DNA of 64,000 nt from positions 1-64,000 of the forward strand of contig CAVUES010000012.1 in the NCBI GenBank assembly GCA_963740555.1, read 5' to 3'. Shown one piece after another: positions 8,802 through 16,894 of the stretch. Each line of letters begins with the position of its first letter. The stretch's first letter is position 1. The translations under genes were made by a program, and so were the position numbers. Origin of the DNA: Mayfieldus sp963740555 (GTDB taxonomy: Bacteria > Actinomycetota > Thermoleophilia > Solirubrobacterales > 70-9). The notes under the pieces are model-generated. The model made no database searches. It had not been told where the DNA came from and saw only the letters and a program-made list of their open reading frames with translations.

Positions 8802-9833
8802 CTATCCGCCGCCGTCCGGCAGCAGCACCGCGCGACCAACTATGTCGCCCTCGCGCAGCCGGCCGAGGACCTCGTTGATCTCCTCCAGCGGATGGGTCTC
8901 GGTCTTCAGCGTGATGCGTCCGCGGGCCTGCAGCTGGACCACCTCCCAGAGGTCGATCCAGCTGCCGACCAGGCTGGCGCGCGCGGTCTGCTCCTGGCTG
9001 ACCATCGCCACCGAGGGGACGCTCAGGACGCCGCCGAAGCCGATCATCGAATAGGTCCCCTGCTTGGCGAGCATCGCCATCCCGTCGGCGTGGGTCTGGT
9101 CGTTGCCGACGAAGTCGAGCACGACGTCGGCGCCGCCGCCGTCGGTGATCTCGCGCACCGCGTCGGGGGCGCCATCGACGCCGATCGCGTCGTCGGCCCC
9201 GAGCTCGGTTGCGAGGCGCTGGCGCCCGGCCTGCGGGTCGATCGCGACCACGTCCGCCGAGCCCAGCTCACGCAAGAGCTGAATCGCGATGTGACCGACC
9301 CCGCCGACTCCGATCACGACCGCCGTGCTGCCCGGCAGTGCCAGCGGCGCCAGCTGCTTGACCGCGTGGTAGGCGGTGATGCCGGCGTCGGCGTGGGGCG
9401 CCATCTGAACCGGATCGAGGCCCTCGGGCAGCTTGACCAGCGAGCGCTCCGGCACGACCAGGTAGTCGGCAAACCCGCCATCGACCGTCAGCCCGACGAA
9501 CTGGTGACGCTCGCAGTGCATGTCCTGCGCCCGGCGGCAGGGAACGCAGAGGCCGCAGCTCTGCGGCGGGTAGATCAACACGTCATCGCCGGGTTGCACG
9601 GTCAACACCATGTCGCCGGTCGCCTCCACCCGGCCGGCGTTCTCGTGTCCGAGGACGACGGGGAGCGTCAGCCCCGCCGGCTCCATCAGGCCTTCGATCG
9701 CGTGCAGATCGGTGGCGCAGACGCCGGCGCCGAGGACCTTGACCAGGACCTCGTTGGGGCGCTGCGGCTCGGGGACCGGGCGCTCGATCAGCTCCAGCGG
9801 CCGGTCGTATTCCGCCAGCAGCGCCGCCTTCAC
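8802..9833 (-). CDS. Zinc-dependent alcohol dehydrogenase (MDR family)
   Basis: Medium-chain dehydrogenase/reductase of 343 aa. Catalytic zinc ligands are in GVCATDLH and GHEN; the structural zinc loop CGLCVPCRRAQDMHC has four cysteines. The Rossmann motif GVGGVGHIAIQ is followed by DPQAGR, with an acidic residue that favours NAD+. The start is GTG at 9833, overlapping the GMC oxidoreductase stop in a GTGA arrangement. It should oxidise an alcohol or reduce an aldehyde; with a benzoylformate-decarboxylase-like enzyme in the same operon, an aromatic alcohol/aldehyde pair is a reasonable guess. Confidence 0.9.
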   Translation of the reverse strand: MKAALLAEYDRPLELIERPVPEPQRPNEVLVKVLGAGVCATDLHAIEGLMEPAGLTLPVVLGHENAGRVEATGDMVLTVQPGDDVLIYPPQSCGLCVPCRRAQDMHCERHQFVGLTVDGGFADYLVVPERSLVKLPEGLDPVQMAPHADAGITAYHAVKQLAPLALPGSTAVVIGVGGVGHIAIQLLRELGSADVVAIDPQAGRQRLATELGADDAIGVDGAPDAVREITDGGGADVVLDFVGNDQTHADGMAMLAKQGTYSMIGFGGVLSVPSVAMVSQEQTARASLVGSWIDLWEVVQLQARGRITLKTETHPLEEINEVLGRLREGDIVGRAVLLPDGGG

Positions 9834-11296
9834 GAGGCCACCGCCGTCGTCTTCGCGCCCCGCGGCTCGAGGTAACCGTGCGGGTCCTCGTCGAGATGCT
9901 GGGCGAGCCGGTCGGCCAGCGCCATGATCGTCAGCGAGGGGTTGACCGAGAGGGTGCGCGGAATCACCGAGCTGTCGCCGACGAACAGCCGCCTCACCTC
10001 GTGCGACTCGCCGTGGCCGTCGACCACCGAGCGCGCCGGGTCGCTGCCCATCCGGCAGGAGCCCTGCACGTGGGTGCTGGCGAGGCCGCTCCACAGCACC
10101 CGCGTCGCGCCGGCGGCCTCGAGCACGCGGCGGCTGAAGTCGAGCCCGTCGGCGATCCGCTTCTGCTCGGAGGGCTCGAAATGGGCGTCGAAGCGCTCGC
10201 CGCCACCCTCCTCGACTACGACCGTCCCGTTGTTCTCGTCGTTGGCCATCGCCAGCACGCCGGTCCAGCGGCGGTAGGCGCGCGCCGCTTCCACGAGGGG
10301 CTCGCCCCACATCGGGCCGTCCTCGTCCTCGAGCGTGATCGCGAAGCCGATCGGGTCCTGGATCGTCGACGCCTCGATCACGAAGCCACCGTCCTCGTCG
10401 TGCTGGTGCTCCATGCAATGCGAGGTGATCGGATAGACCATGTGCGCGTCCTGGGTCTCGTCGAAGAGCCCGTAGACGAGGCGGACCGGATGCCAGCCGA
10501 CGTTGCGGCCGATCTGCGGGTTGTCGACCCCGGAGCGGATCAGCAGCTGGGGCGTGTTCAGCGCCCCGCCGGCAACGACCACGACATCGGCCTCGATCGA
10601 GTGCCGCCCCCCGGCGGCGTCGACGTACTCGACGCCGGTCGCCTCGAGGACGCCGTTTCGCTGCGCGGTCAGCACCCGCTCGACCGGCGCCTCGGGCCGC
10701 AGGTCGAGCTTGCCCTCGGCCCAGGCCGGGTGGATCCAGGTCGTCATCGTCGACTTGCCGGCGTTGGTCGGACAGCCCTGAAGGCAGGACCCGCAGCGCA
10801 TGCAGTTGTGGTCGGTGTAGGAGTGGACCGGCTCCAGCTCGGCGCCGAGGGCGCGGAAGCCCGGCTCCAAGGTGCGGACGCAGCGCTGCCAGTCGCTGCG
10901 CTCGCGGACGCCGAGTGCCCGCTCGACGCGGTCGTAGTGGGGGGCGAGGTCGTCGGGGCCGAACTTCAGGCCCCCGGCCTCCTCCCACTTGGCGAAGTCG
11001 CGCTGGTGGGCTCGCAGCGCCACCTTGGTGTTGATCGTCGTCGTGCCGCCGACGCAGCGCCCGGAGATGATCCCGATCGCGCCGCCGGCGCCGCCGTCGA
11101 TCAGCGCCTGGCGGAAGGGCCACCAGATGTTGTGCGTAGCCTCGGCCTCCCAGCGGGTGAAGTCGGCGGCGGTGCGGTGCGGGCCCGCCTCCAGCAGCAC
11201 CACGCTGCGACCCCGCTGTGCCAGCTCGCCCGCGATCACCCCGCCGCCGGCGCCCGAGCCGACCACCGCGACGTCGAAGCGCTCCCGCTCGTTCAA
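9830..11296 (-). CDS. GMC-family oxidoreductase with ferredoxin-like cysteine motif
   Basis: FAD-dependent glucose-methanol-choline oxidoreductase of 488 aa. The dinucleotide fold VAVVGSGAGGGVIAGELA is at the N terminus, the GMC signature GRCVGGTTTINTKV near 75, and the C-terminal domain has STHVQGSCRMG and NPSLTIMALADRLAQHL. The TTG start at 11296 overlaps the previous stop by 4 bases (TTGA) and places the Rossmann strand directly after the start. The segment NCMRCGSCLQGCPTNAGKS carries four cysteines spaced CxxCxxCxxxCP, as in some GMC dehydrogenases. The preceding gene encodes a gluconate-dehydrogenase-subunit-3-like protein, so this is probably the catalytic subunit of a dehydrogenase complex rather than an oxidase. 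The substrate is unknown. Confidence 0.88.
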   Translation of the reverse strand: MNERERFDVAVVGSGAGGGVIAGELAQRGRSVVLLEAGPHRTAADFTRWEAEATHNIWWPFRQALIDGGAGGAIGIISGRCVGGTTTINTKVALRAHQRDFAKWEEAGGLKFGPDDLAPHYDRVERALGVRERSDWQRCVRTLEPGFRALGAELEPVHSYTDHNCMRCGSCLQGCPTNAGKSTMTTWIHPAWAEGKLDLRPEAPVERVLTAQRNGVLEATGVEYVDAAGGRHSIEADVVVVAGGALNTPQLLIRSGVDNPQIGRNVGWHPVRLVYGLFDETQDAHMVYPITSHCMEHQHDEDGGFVIEASTIQDPIGFAITLEDEDGPMWGEPLVEAARAYRRWTGVLAMANDENNGTVVVEEGGGERFDAHFEPSEQKRIADGLDFSRRVLEAAGATRVLWSGLASTHVQGSCRMGSDPARSVVDGHGESHEVRRLFVGDSSVIPRTLSVNPSLTIMALADRLAQHLDEDPHGYLEPRGAKTTAVAS

Positions 11297-11673
11297 GCCC
11301 CCACCCCCAGATACGACCAGTCCTTGTCGAGCCGGGTCGCCAGGGGCGAGTTGAAGTCGATCTCCTCCCAGGCGCCGGGCCCCTGGGCGCCGGGGGCGAC
11401 GAAGTCGCTGTAAAAGGCCTCGACCGCGAGCGCCCGGACGATCATGAACTCGGGCGTGGCGGCGCGGGCGCGCAGCGCCTCGGCACCACCGTCCGCGACG
11501 TCGGCGAGCGAATCGATCGCGGCCAGCGTCGCCTCGCGGGCGGGCTCCGGCATGTGGGCCAGGAGCGCGTCGATGTAGACGGTCGGCCATACCCGCGCCG
11601 ACCCAGGAACGATCGTGTGGCAGAGCGCCTCCAGGACCCTCCTTCTGTCCTCGTCGAGGACCTCAGGGGACAT
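11293..11673 (-). CDS. Gluconate 2-dehydrogenase subunit 3-like protein
   Basis: Protein of 126 aa with the family opening LDEDRRRVLEALCHTIVPG and internal AIDSLADVADGG and EAFYSDFV segments, as in the small subunit partner of GMC dehydrogenases. No twin-arginine signal is visible, unlike periplasmic relatives, so the complex may be cytoplasmic. The start ATG at 11673 lies within the 3' end of the TPP enzyme gene (11-base overlap), and its stop overlaps the start of the GMC gene. The close coupling supports a 1:1 complex. Confidence 0.75.
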   Translation of the reverse strand: MSPEVLDEDRRRVLEALCHTIVPGSARVWPTVYIDALLAHMPEPAREATLAAIDSLADVADGGAEALRARAATPEFMIVRALAVEAFYSDFVAPGAQGPGAWEEIDFNSPLATRLDKDWSYLGVGA

Positions 11674-13327
11674 GGGTTACCTTCTCGGACTCATTGCTGG
11701 CCGCCTTCTCCTCGAAGCCCGCGATCGGTACCTCGATCAGCGCCGGCGCGCCGGAGGTCAGCGCGTCGGCGACCTCGCCGGCGACCGCCTGCGGGCCTTC
11801 GGCGCGGCGCCCGCGCACCCCCAGCGCCGCGGCCAGGCCGACGAAGTCGATCGCCGGCGGAGCCAGGTCCATGCCGACGAAGCGATCGGCCGGCTCCCCC
11901 TCGAGGACGTGATCCATGCCCTGCTTGCAGGCCCGGTACTCGCGGTTGTTGAGGATCACGAAGACGACCGGCGCCTCGTATCGGGCCGCCGACCAGAGCC
12001 CCTGGATCCCGAACATCGCGCAGCCGTCCCCGACCGCCGCGACAACCGGGACCTCGGGCCGCGCCAGCTTGACGCCGATGCCAGCCCCGATCCCCCAGCC
12101 CAGCGCGCCGCCGACGCTGTGATGGAACGAGCCCGGCCGATCGGCGGCGAAGGCGCGGCGCACGTGAAGCCCGGTGGTGATCCCCTCCTCGATCAGGATC
12201 GTGTCCTCGGGAAGCGCCCCGGTCAGCGCCTCGGCGACCGCGGCGGCGTCGGCCGACCCGCCCAGCTGGGAGTTCGACCCCTCTCGCTCGCGGTGCTCCC
12301 GCGCCGCCGCCAGCCGCTCCGGCGCCGCGGGGCAGCGCCCGTCGAGCAGCGAGGCGAGCTCGGCTAGCGTCACCCGGACGCCACCGTGCAGCCCGATCGC
12401 GACCGGATAGTTGCGGCCCAGCTCGCCGGGGTCGGAATCGAGCTGCAGCACGGTCGCAGACTCGGGAATCGCCCGCACGGGCGTGTAGTAGTGGGCCGAG
12501 AAGGCGTGGCTTCCGACCAGGAAGATCACGTCGTGCCCCTGCAGCCGGCGGCGGATCTCGGCGTTTACGGGCGGCATCATCCCGGCCGACAGCGGATGGG
12601 TGGCCGGGAAGTCGGCGGCGTCGTACATCGGCTCGTGGTGGACGGTCGCCCCCAGCGCCTCCGCGACCTGCACCAGCTCCCGCATCGCACCGTCCCGCGC
12701 CACGCCGTCGCCGGCGACGATCGCCGGAGCACCGGCGCCGAGCAGCGCGTCGGCCACCCGCTCGACTCCCTGCGCCGCCCCCAGCCGCTCGACCTCGGAG
12801 CGCGGCGGAGGCGGCCCCTCGAGCTCCTCCTCCAGCACGTCGACCGGGATCGAGACGAACACCGGCCCCTCCGGTGGCGCGGTGGCGCGCAGGAAGGCGC
12901 GCCGCATCAGCACCGGCAGGTCATCAACGCCGGTCACCTCGACGGCGTCCTTGAAGGCGCCGTGGGCGATCGCCACCAGGTCGCCGCTCAGCATCGGGTC
13001 CTCGATCAGGTGGCGGCGATCCTGCTGGCCGGCGGTGACGACGATCGGCGTGCGGGCGCGGCGCGCGTTGAGAACCATGCTCAGCCCGTTGGCCAGCCCG
13101 GCGGCGATGTGCAGGTTCACGAACGAGGTACGGCCGGTGGCCCGAGCGTAGCCGTCGGCCATCGCCACCGCGGCCGACTCGTGCAGGGCAAGCATGTAGG
13201 GCATGTCCGGCGCCTCCGCGAGCGCGTCCATGAAGGGCAGCTCGGTGGTACCGGGATTGCCGAAGACGTACTCGACGCCCTCGCTGCGCAACAGCTCGAC
13301 CAGCGCCCGCGCGGCCTTCACAGGCAC
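11663..13327 (-). CDS. Benzoylformate decarboxylase-like TPP enzyme
   Basis: Thiamine diphosphate-dependent enzyme of 554 aa. The N-terminal domain has YVFGNPGTTELPFMDAL, the conserved glutamate in HESAAVAMADGYARATG, and VNLHIAAGLANGLSMVLNA followed by VTAGQQDRR, a pattern close to benzoylformate decarboxylase MdlC, including the active-site histidine of LHIAAG. The TPP motif VGDGCAMFG followed by ILNNREY is in the C-terminal domain. Start: GTG at 13327 (VPVKAARAL) with a second GTG at 13321. It heads a six-gene operon and is preceded by two palindromic operator sites. Decarboxylation of an aryl-2-oxoacid to an aryl aldehyde is the best prediction; another 2-oxoacid is possible. Confidence 0.82.
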   Translation of the reverse strand: MPVKAARALVELLRSEGVEYVFGNPGTTELPFMDALAEAPDMPYMLALHESAAVAMADGYARATGRTSFVNLHIAAGLANGLSMVLNARRARTPIVVTAGQQDRRHLIEDPMLSGDLVAIAHGAFKDAVEVTGVDDLPVLMRRAFLRATAPPEGPVFVSIPVDVLEEELEGPPPPRSEVERLGAAQGVERVADALLGAGAPAIVAGDGVARDGAMRELVQVAEALGATVHHEPMYDAADFPATHPLSAGMMPPVNAEIRRRLQGHDVIFLVGSHAFSAHYYTPVRAIPESATVLQLDSDPGELGRNYPVAIGLHGGVRVTLAELASLLDGRCPAAPERLAAAREHREREGSNSQLGGSADAAAVAEALTGALPEDTILIEEGITTGLHVRRAFAADRPGSFHHSVGGALGWGIGAGIGVKLARPEVPVVAAVGDGCAMFGIQGLWSAARYEAPVVFVILNNREYRACKQGMDHVLEGEPADRFVGMDLAPPAIDFVGLAAALGVRGRRAEGPQAVAGEVADALTSGAPALIEVPIAGFEEKAASNESEKVTHVP

Positions 13328-13488
13328 ACCGTATCGCCAGGCTTGGGTTGCATGCAAGATCGCAAGGCTGTATACAACGCATGCGAACGGGTCCAACCGA
13401 CCCAAGACCGCACACCCATAGCTTCAGGCCAAGGCTGGGAACCGTTGTATACAAAGCGAAGCCAAGCGGGCATCGGAGCACGCAACCC
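13328..13488. promoter_or_regulatory. Divergent promoter with three palindromic operators (TPP operon / methyltransferase)
   Basis: Three copies of one palindrome lie here: TTGCATGCAA (13348-13357), CTGTATACAA (13368-13377) and TTGTATACAA (13445-13454). The first two start exactly 20 bases apart, about two helical turns, and lie just upstream of the TPP enzyme; the third is 35 bases upstream of the methyltransferase start. The sites include a -10-like TATACA, so a bound protein would block RNA polymerase. The sequence fits the binding mode of FCD-type GntR repressors; the gntR gene at 22987-23781 is the candidate. Confidence 0.75.
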
Positions 13489-14487
13489 GTGAGCGGGGGG
13501 CACTATCTCGGTCAACTGCCGGTCTCGCCGGCCTACGGCCGACTCGACGCGCTGCTCGAGGGCGGTGGTTGCGTGCTGCTCGACGGAGGAATCGCCACCG
13601 AGCTTCAACGGGTTCGCTCGGAGGATCGGTCGCAGCGCCGCGAGCCCTGGGGAACCTGGGCGCTGTTCCGCGGTCCGATGGAGGTGCTCGAGGTACACCG
13701 GCGCTACGTGGCGAGCGGTTGCGACGTCATCTCCACCAATACCTGGTCGGTCCTGGAAGCTGCGGAGGAGTCGGCGGAGGAGTCGGCCCTGGTCAGCCGC
13801 ACGCCGCTGTGGCTGGATGCGGCGCGTCTCGGCGTCCGCCTCGCCCGGCGAGCGATCGCCGAGGCCGGGCGCGAGGCCGAGTGCTCAGCCGCGTTCTGCA
13901 TCAACTCCAGCCTCATCGACGAGCGTGCCTCGGGCCGGCTCGAGCTGCTCTCCTGGATGTGGACCGAGGAGGCGCCGGACCTGGTGATCCTCGAGACCCT
14001 GGAGACGATTCCAGACGAGGCCGGGCTGCGGACGATCGAGATGGTCTGCGACACCGGGTTGCCGGTGTGGGTGTCCTTTCGCCGCCGCAAGGAGGGGATG
14101 TCCACCGTCGACGGCCAGGTCGTGCCGGACGCTGATTCGACTGCCTTCGGACAGGCGCTGGAACAGATGCAGGGGCTTGGGGTGGGCGCGGTCCTGGTCA
14201 ATTGCGTTCCCACCGAGCACCTGGACGAGACCATGCGATGGCTTCGCGAGCGGAGCCCGCTGCCGATCGGCTGCTATCCGAACCTCGGGCACAGCGCCGG
14301 TTCGCACTGGGAGTTCGACAGCGACATCGGGCCGCGCGAGTATGCGCGGCTGGCCGAGTCCTGGGTCGCCGCGGGAGCCCGCATCGTCGGCGGTTGCTGC
14401 GGCGTCACTCCCGAGCACGTCGCGGCGCTGCGCGAGGTGGTGATGAGCGTCTCGGAGGGCTCAGCCGCCCTCGACGCCGGCAGCTGA
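13489..14487 (+). CDS. Homocysteine S-methyltransferase-family protein
   Basis: Protein of 332 aa with a homocysteine S-methyltransferase barrel. The opening LLDGGIATELQR is typical, and the zinc-binding cysteines are C239 (VNCVP) and C303/C304 (GGCCG). It should transfer a methyl group to homocysteine, giving methionine, although the donor (S-methylmethionine, betaine or another compound) is unknown. GTG at 13489 is chosen because it sits just downstream of the operator and gives the normal length. It ends 6 bases from the convergent O-demethylase gene and shares the operator family with it, so a role in taking up methyl groups released from methoxyaromatics is inferred. Confidence 0.82.
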   Translation: MSGGHYLGQLPVSPAYGRLDALLEGGGCVLLDGGIATELQRVRSEDRSQRREPWGTWALFRGPMEVLEVHRRYVASGCDVISTNTWSVLEAAEESAEESALVSRTPLWLDAARLGVRLARRAIAEAGREAECSAAFCINSSLIDERASGRLELLSWMWTEEAPDLVILETLETIPDEAGLRTIEMVCDTGLPVWVSFRRRKEGMSTVDGQVVPDADSTAFGQALEQMQGLGVGAVLVNCVPTEHLDETMRWLRERSPLPIGCYPNLGHSAGSHWEFDSDIGPREYARLAESWVAAGARIVGGCCGVTPEHVAALREVVMSVSEGSAALDAGS

Positions 14488-14493
14488 GACCGT

Positions 14494-15888
14494 TCAGCTG
14501 ACTCCGGCTTTGGTCCGCCAACCCTCGGCGTATGTGGTTCGGGCGACTTCGGAGTAGGGGCACGGGCTGACGATCGCGCGGATCTCCGCCTGCCTGTGGC
14601 GCTCGACCACCGGCTTCGCGGAGCCGCCCCCTTCCTCGCCCCAGACGAGGGTGACCTCGGCCCCGATCTCCACGTCGACGTCGACCATCGCCAGCGAGAG
14701 CATCGAGCGCTCGTTGTAGCTGTAGCCGGAGAACGTCGACAGGCCGACGACGGCGTCGCCCGCAAGCACCTTGTCGTAGGGCCAGGTCGAGTAGTTGGAC
14801 AGCGGGAGATCGATGTACTTGACGGCGTCTCCCTTCTCGAACAGGGTCCCGATCGCATGGGCGACGTCCCCGCCGTTCCAGGCCAGGGTCACCTTCTTGC
14901 GCTTCGGCTCCTCGCCTATCCGCTCCAGCGCCTCTCGGCCGACGAAGTCATGGTCGAACTTGACCATCGGCCAATAGCCGAGGTCGTGCGGCGTCAGGTA
15001 GTAGGCCTCGATGTCATCCGCGTAGAAGCTGCCCCCGAGCGACCCGGTTCCCTCATAGCCTTCCGCCGGTAGCCACTGCCTGTAGGCCTTCATCTCGTCA
15101 CCGGTGAAGACGGCGGGCAGCGGGCTTGGAATCCACCCGGATTCGAGCGTGTTGGTCGCGTAGACCCTGGAGCCGACCTGCACGAGGCCGAGATCCTCGC
15201 CGGCCTCGACGATAGCGGCCTTGATTTCTTCACCCTCCTCCCAGGGGCCGAACAGCTCCAACCCCGGAGCGCCGGACATGCCGTGATGGAAGGCCCGCAC
15301 GGTTCGTCCTGCGATGCTGATTTCACCGAGGTTGAAGAACTTGATCTCCGGCAGGGCGCCCCCGGTGGCCTTCTCCAGAACCTCGAGCGCGGTCGGGCCC
15401 TGGACCTGGTAGCGGTAGAGCTCGCGCCGCCCGGACGGATTCGCGGCGGTCCGCTCGTCTCTTTTCAGCTCCACGTCGTAGCCATCCGCCTCCGCGTGGT
15501 ACTGGACCCAGTTATGGGCGGAGGGGCGGCCGACGAGCCTGACCTTGTTCTGGTCCAGATAGAAGAGGATTCCGTCGCCGATCACGTATCCATCGGGGTT
15601 GCAGGCGACGAATTGCTTCGCCTTGTTGACCTCGAACTTCGCGAAGCTGTTCACACCCAGAGCGGAGAGCAGCTTGATGACGTCGGGGCCCTCGATGGTC
15701 AGGTCGGTCATGTGGTGAGACTGGTCGAACAGGGCACAGGTCTCCCGCCACGCAACCTGCTCGTCGCGCCAATTCGAGAATTCGGCGGCAACCATCGGAT
15801 AGACGTACGGCCCTAGCTGCGAATTGCGCGTCATGTCGATCGGATCACCGACCGCTTGCAGTTTGTCTTCGAAGCTTCGGTCACTCAT
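14494..15888 (-). CDS. LigM/DesA-type tetrahydrofolate-dependent O-demethylase (GcvT fold)
   Basis: Protein of 464 aa that resembles the Sphingobium vanillate/3-O-methylgallate and syringate O-demethylases LigM and DesA along its full length. Matching stretches include RNSQLGPYVYP, EFSNWRDEQVAWR, LFDQSHHMTDL, GYVIGDGILFYL, NTLESGWIPSPLPA and FTGYSYNE-like FSGYSYNE. Glycine-cleavage T proteins are about 370 aa and lack several of these. Y243 in the RVYATNTLESGW segment is likely to match the active-site tyrosine reported for LigM. It should move the methyl group of an aryl methyl ether to tetrahydrofolate, leaving a phenol and 5-methyl-THF. It lies downstream of metF in one operon, with a gap of 35 bases. 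The exact substrate is not decided. Confidence 0.88.
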   Translation of the reverse strand: MSDRSFEDKLQAVGDPIDMTRNSQLGPYVYPMVAAEFSNWRDEQVAWRETCALFDQSHHMTDLTIEGPDVIKLLSALGVNSFAKFEVNKAKQFVACNPDGYVIGDGILFYLDQNKVRLVGRPSAHNWVQYHAEADGYDVELKRDERTAANPSGRRELYRYQVQGPTALEVLEKATGGALPEIKFFNLGEISIAGRTVRAFHHGMSGAPGLELFGPWEEGEEIKAAIVEAGEDLGLVQVGSRVYATNTLESGWIPSPLPAVFTGDEMKAYRQWLPAEGYEGTGSLGGSFYADDIEAYYLTPHDLGYWPMVKFDHDFVGREALERIGEEPKRKKVTLAWNGGDVAHAIGTLFEKGDAVKYIDLPLSNYSTWPYDKVLAGDAVVGLSTFSGYSYNERSMLSLAMVDVDVEIGAEVTLVWGEEGGGSAKPVVERHRQAEIRAIVSPCPYSEVARTTYAEGWRTKAGVS

Positions 15889-15923
15889 CTCGCAATCGCC
15901 TCCTTAAGGCAGGTCGCGGGCAT

Positions 15924-16766
15924 TCAGCGGTTTGCAACCAGTGCCGGGCGGCCATGCTTCTGGCGCTCCCACGTCCATGTGTCCACGAGCTGGTTGAAGG
16001 TGTAGTAGTGGAACCCAATGATGTTGTACTCGGGATCGCCGACCCGGGGTGCGAGGGCGTCGTGGACCCGGTTGGCCGTGGCCGTCGGGTGGGTCAGCAG
16101 GTGGCGAAGCCCCCGCTGCTTGCGCAGGAAGGCGCGCGAAGGGCCGACGCCGATCCGCATCGAGATCTTCAGCAGGCGCCCGCGATCCACGACACCGGGC
16201 ACGCCGAGCAGCACCGGCAGGGTCACCCCGCGCTCGCGCGTAGCCTCGACCCAATCGAGCACCGCTCTTGGGTCGAAGCAGAGTTGGGTGGTGATGTAGT
16301 CCGCCAGGCCACTCTTCTGCTCCAACGCCTCCGCGAGCCGTCTGGGATCGATCAGCGGATGGCCCTCGGGATAGCCGGCGATCCCAACCTTGCGCGGTCG
16401 CTGCGGATGCTCATCGATGGCCGGCAGCAGGTCCAGAGCAGACGAATAGCGGCCGTGTGGAGGGGTGGCATCGCCGCCGATCAGAAAGACGTCGTCCACT
16501 CCCGTCAGCCCCATCTTGGCCAGCAGCTCGTCCAGGTGGGCAGGATCGCGGACCATTCGCGCCGCCAGGTGCATGGTCACCGCGTGGCCCAGGCCTCGCA
16601 GGCGCTGGGCAACATCGACGCTCCAATCGGGTCCGTGCTTCGGGGAGCAGGTGACGGTCAACCTTGCGGGCTGAGGAAGCTGCCCCGCTTCCTCCTCGCT
16701 ATGCCCAAGGGGGAGGACCTCGAACCGCGACTGGTCGTACCCTCTAGGCTGGGAGGGCGCGCTCAT
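15924..16766 (-). CDS. metF: Methylenetetrahydrofolate reductase
   Basis: FAD-dependent TIM-barrel enzyme of 280 aa. Motifs include LTVTCSPKHGPDWSVDVA, MHLAARMVRDPAHLDELL, DVFLIGGDATPP and ITTQLCFDPRAVLDWVEA. It interconverts 5,10-methylene-THF and 5-methyl-THF. Paired with an O-demethylase it probably runs in the oxidising direction, regenerating THF, as the metF beside ligM does in Sphingobium. The start is ATG at 16766, with operator sites 32 and 51 bases upstream. It is the first gene of the metF/O-demethylase operon and divergent from purU. Confidence 0.9.
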   Translation of the reverse strand: MSAPSQPRGYDQSRFEVLPLGHSEEEAGQLPQPARLTVTCSPKHGPDWSVDVAQRLRGLGHAVTMHLAARMVRDPAHLDELLAKMGLTGVDDVFLIGGDATPPHGRYSSALDLLPAIDEHPQRPRKVGIAGYPEGHPLIDPRRLAEALEQKSGLADYITTQLCFDPRAVLDWVEATRERGVTLPVLLGVPGVVDRGRLLKISMRIGVGPSRAFLRKQRGLRHLLTHPTATANRVHDALAPRVGDPEYNIIGFHYYTFNQLVDTWTWERQKHGRPALVANR

Positions 16767-16894
16767 GGCAAATGACGTTCACTCAGCATGGGAGCTCCTG
16801 TATACAATACCCGTCCCTGTATACAATATTAGCTCGGGTTCAGGCAGTGATAAGAAGCATTTCAGGCCTGGTGAGCGAGATAGCTGTATACAAC
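16767..16894. promoter_or_regulatory. Divergent promoter with three palindromic operators (metF operon / purU)
   Basis: Three copies of CTGTATACAA occur at 16798-16807, 16817-16826 and 16884-16893. The first two are 19 bases apart. The third ends two bases before the ATG of purU, so binding there could also affect initiation of transcription or translation. The same palindrome occurs in three other divergent promoters of the window, which makes C1 recycling part of one regulon. Confidence 0.77.

Noticed and set aside
9834..11123. Extension of the alcohol dehydrogenase ORF (773 codons) across the GMC gene
   Set aside because: The extra part is a frame-shifted shadow of the GMC oxidoreductase; the GTG at 9833 gives the exact family N terminus.
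14494..15888. Reading the GcvT-fold protein as glycine-cleavage T protein or DMSP demethylase
   Set aside because: Length (464 aa) and extended similarity to LigM/DesA, with metF beside it and no gcvH/gcvP, favour an aryl O-demethylase.
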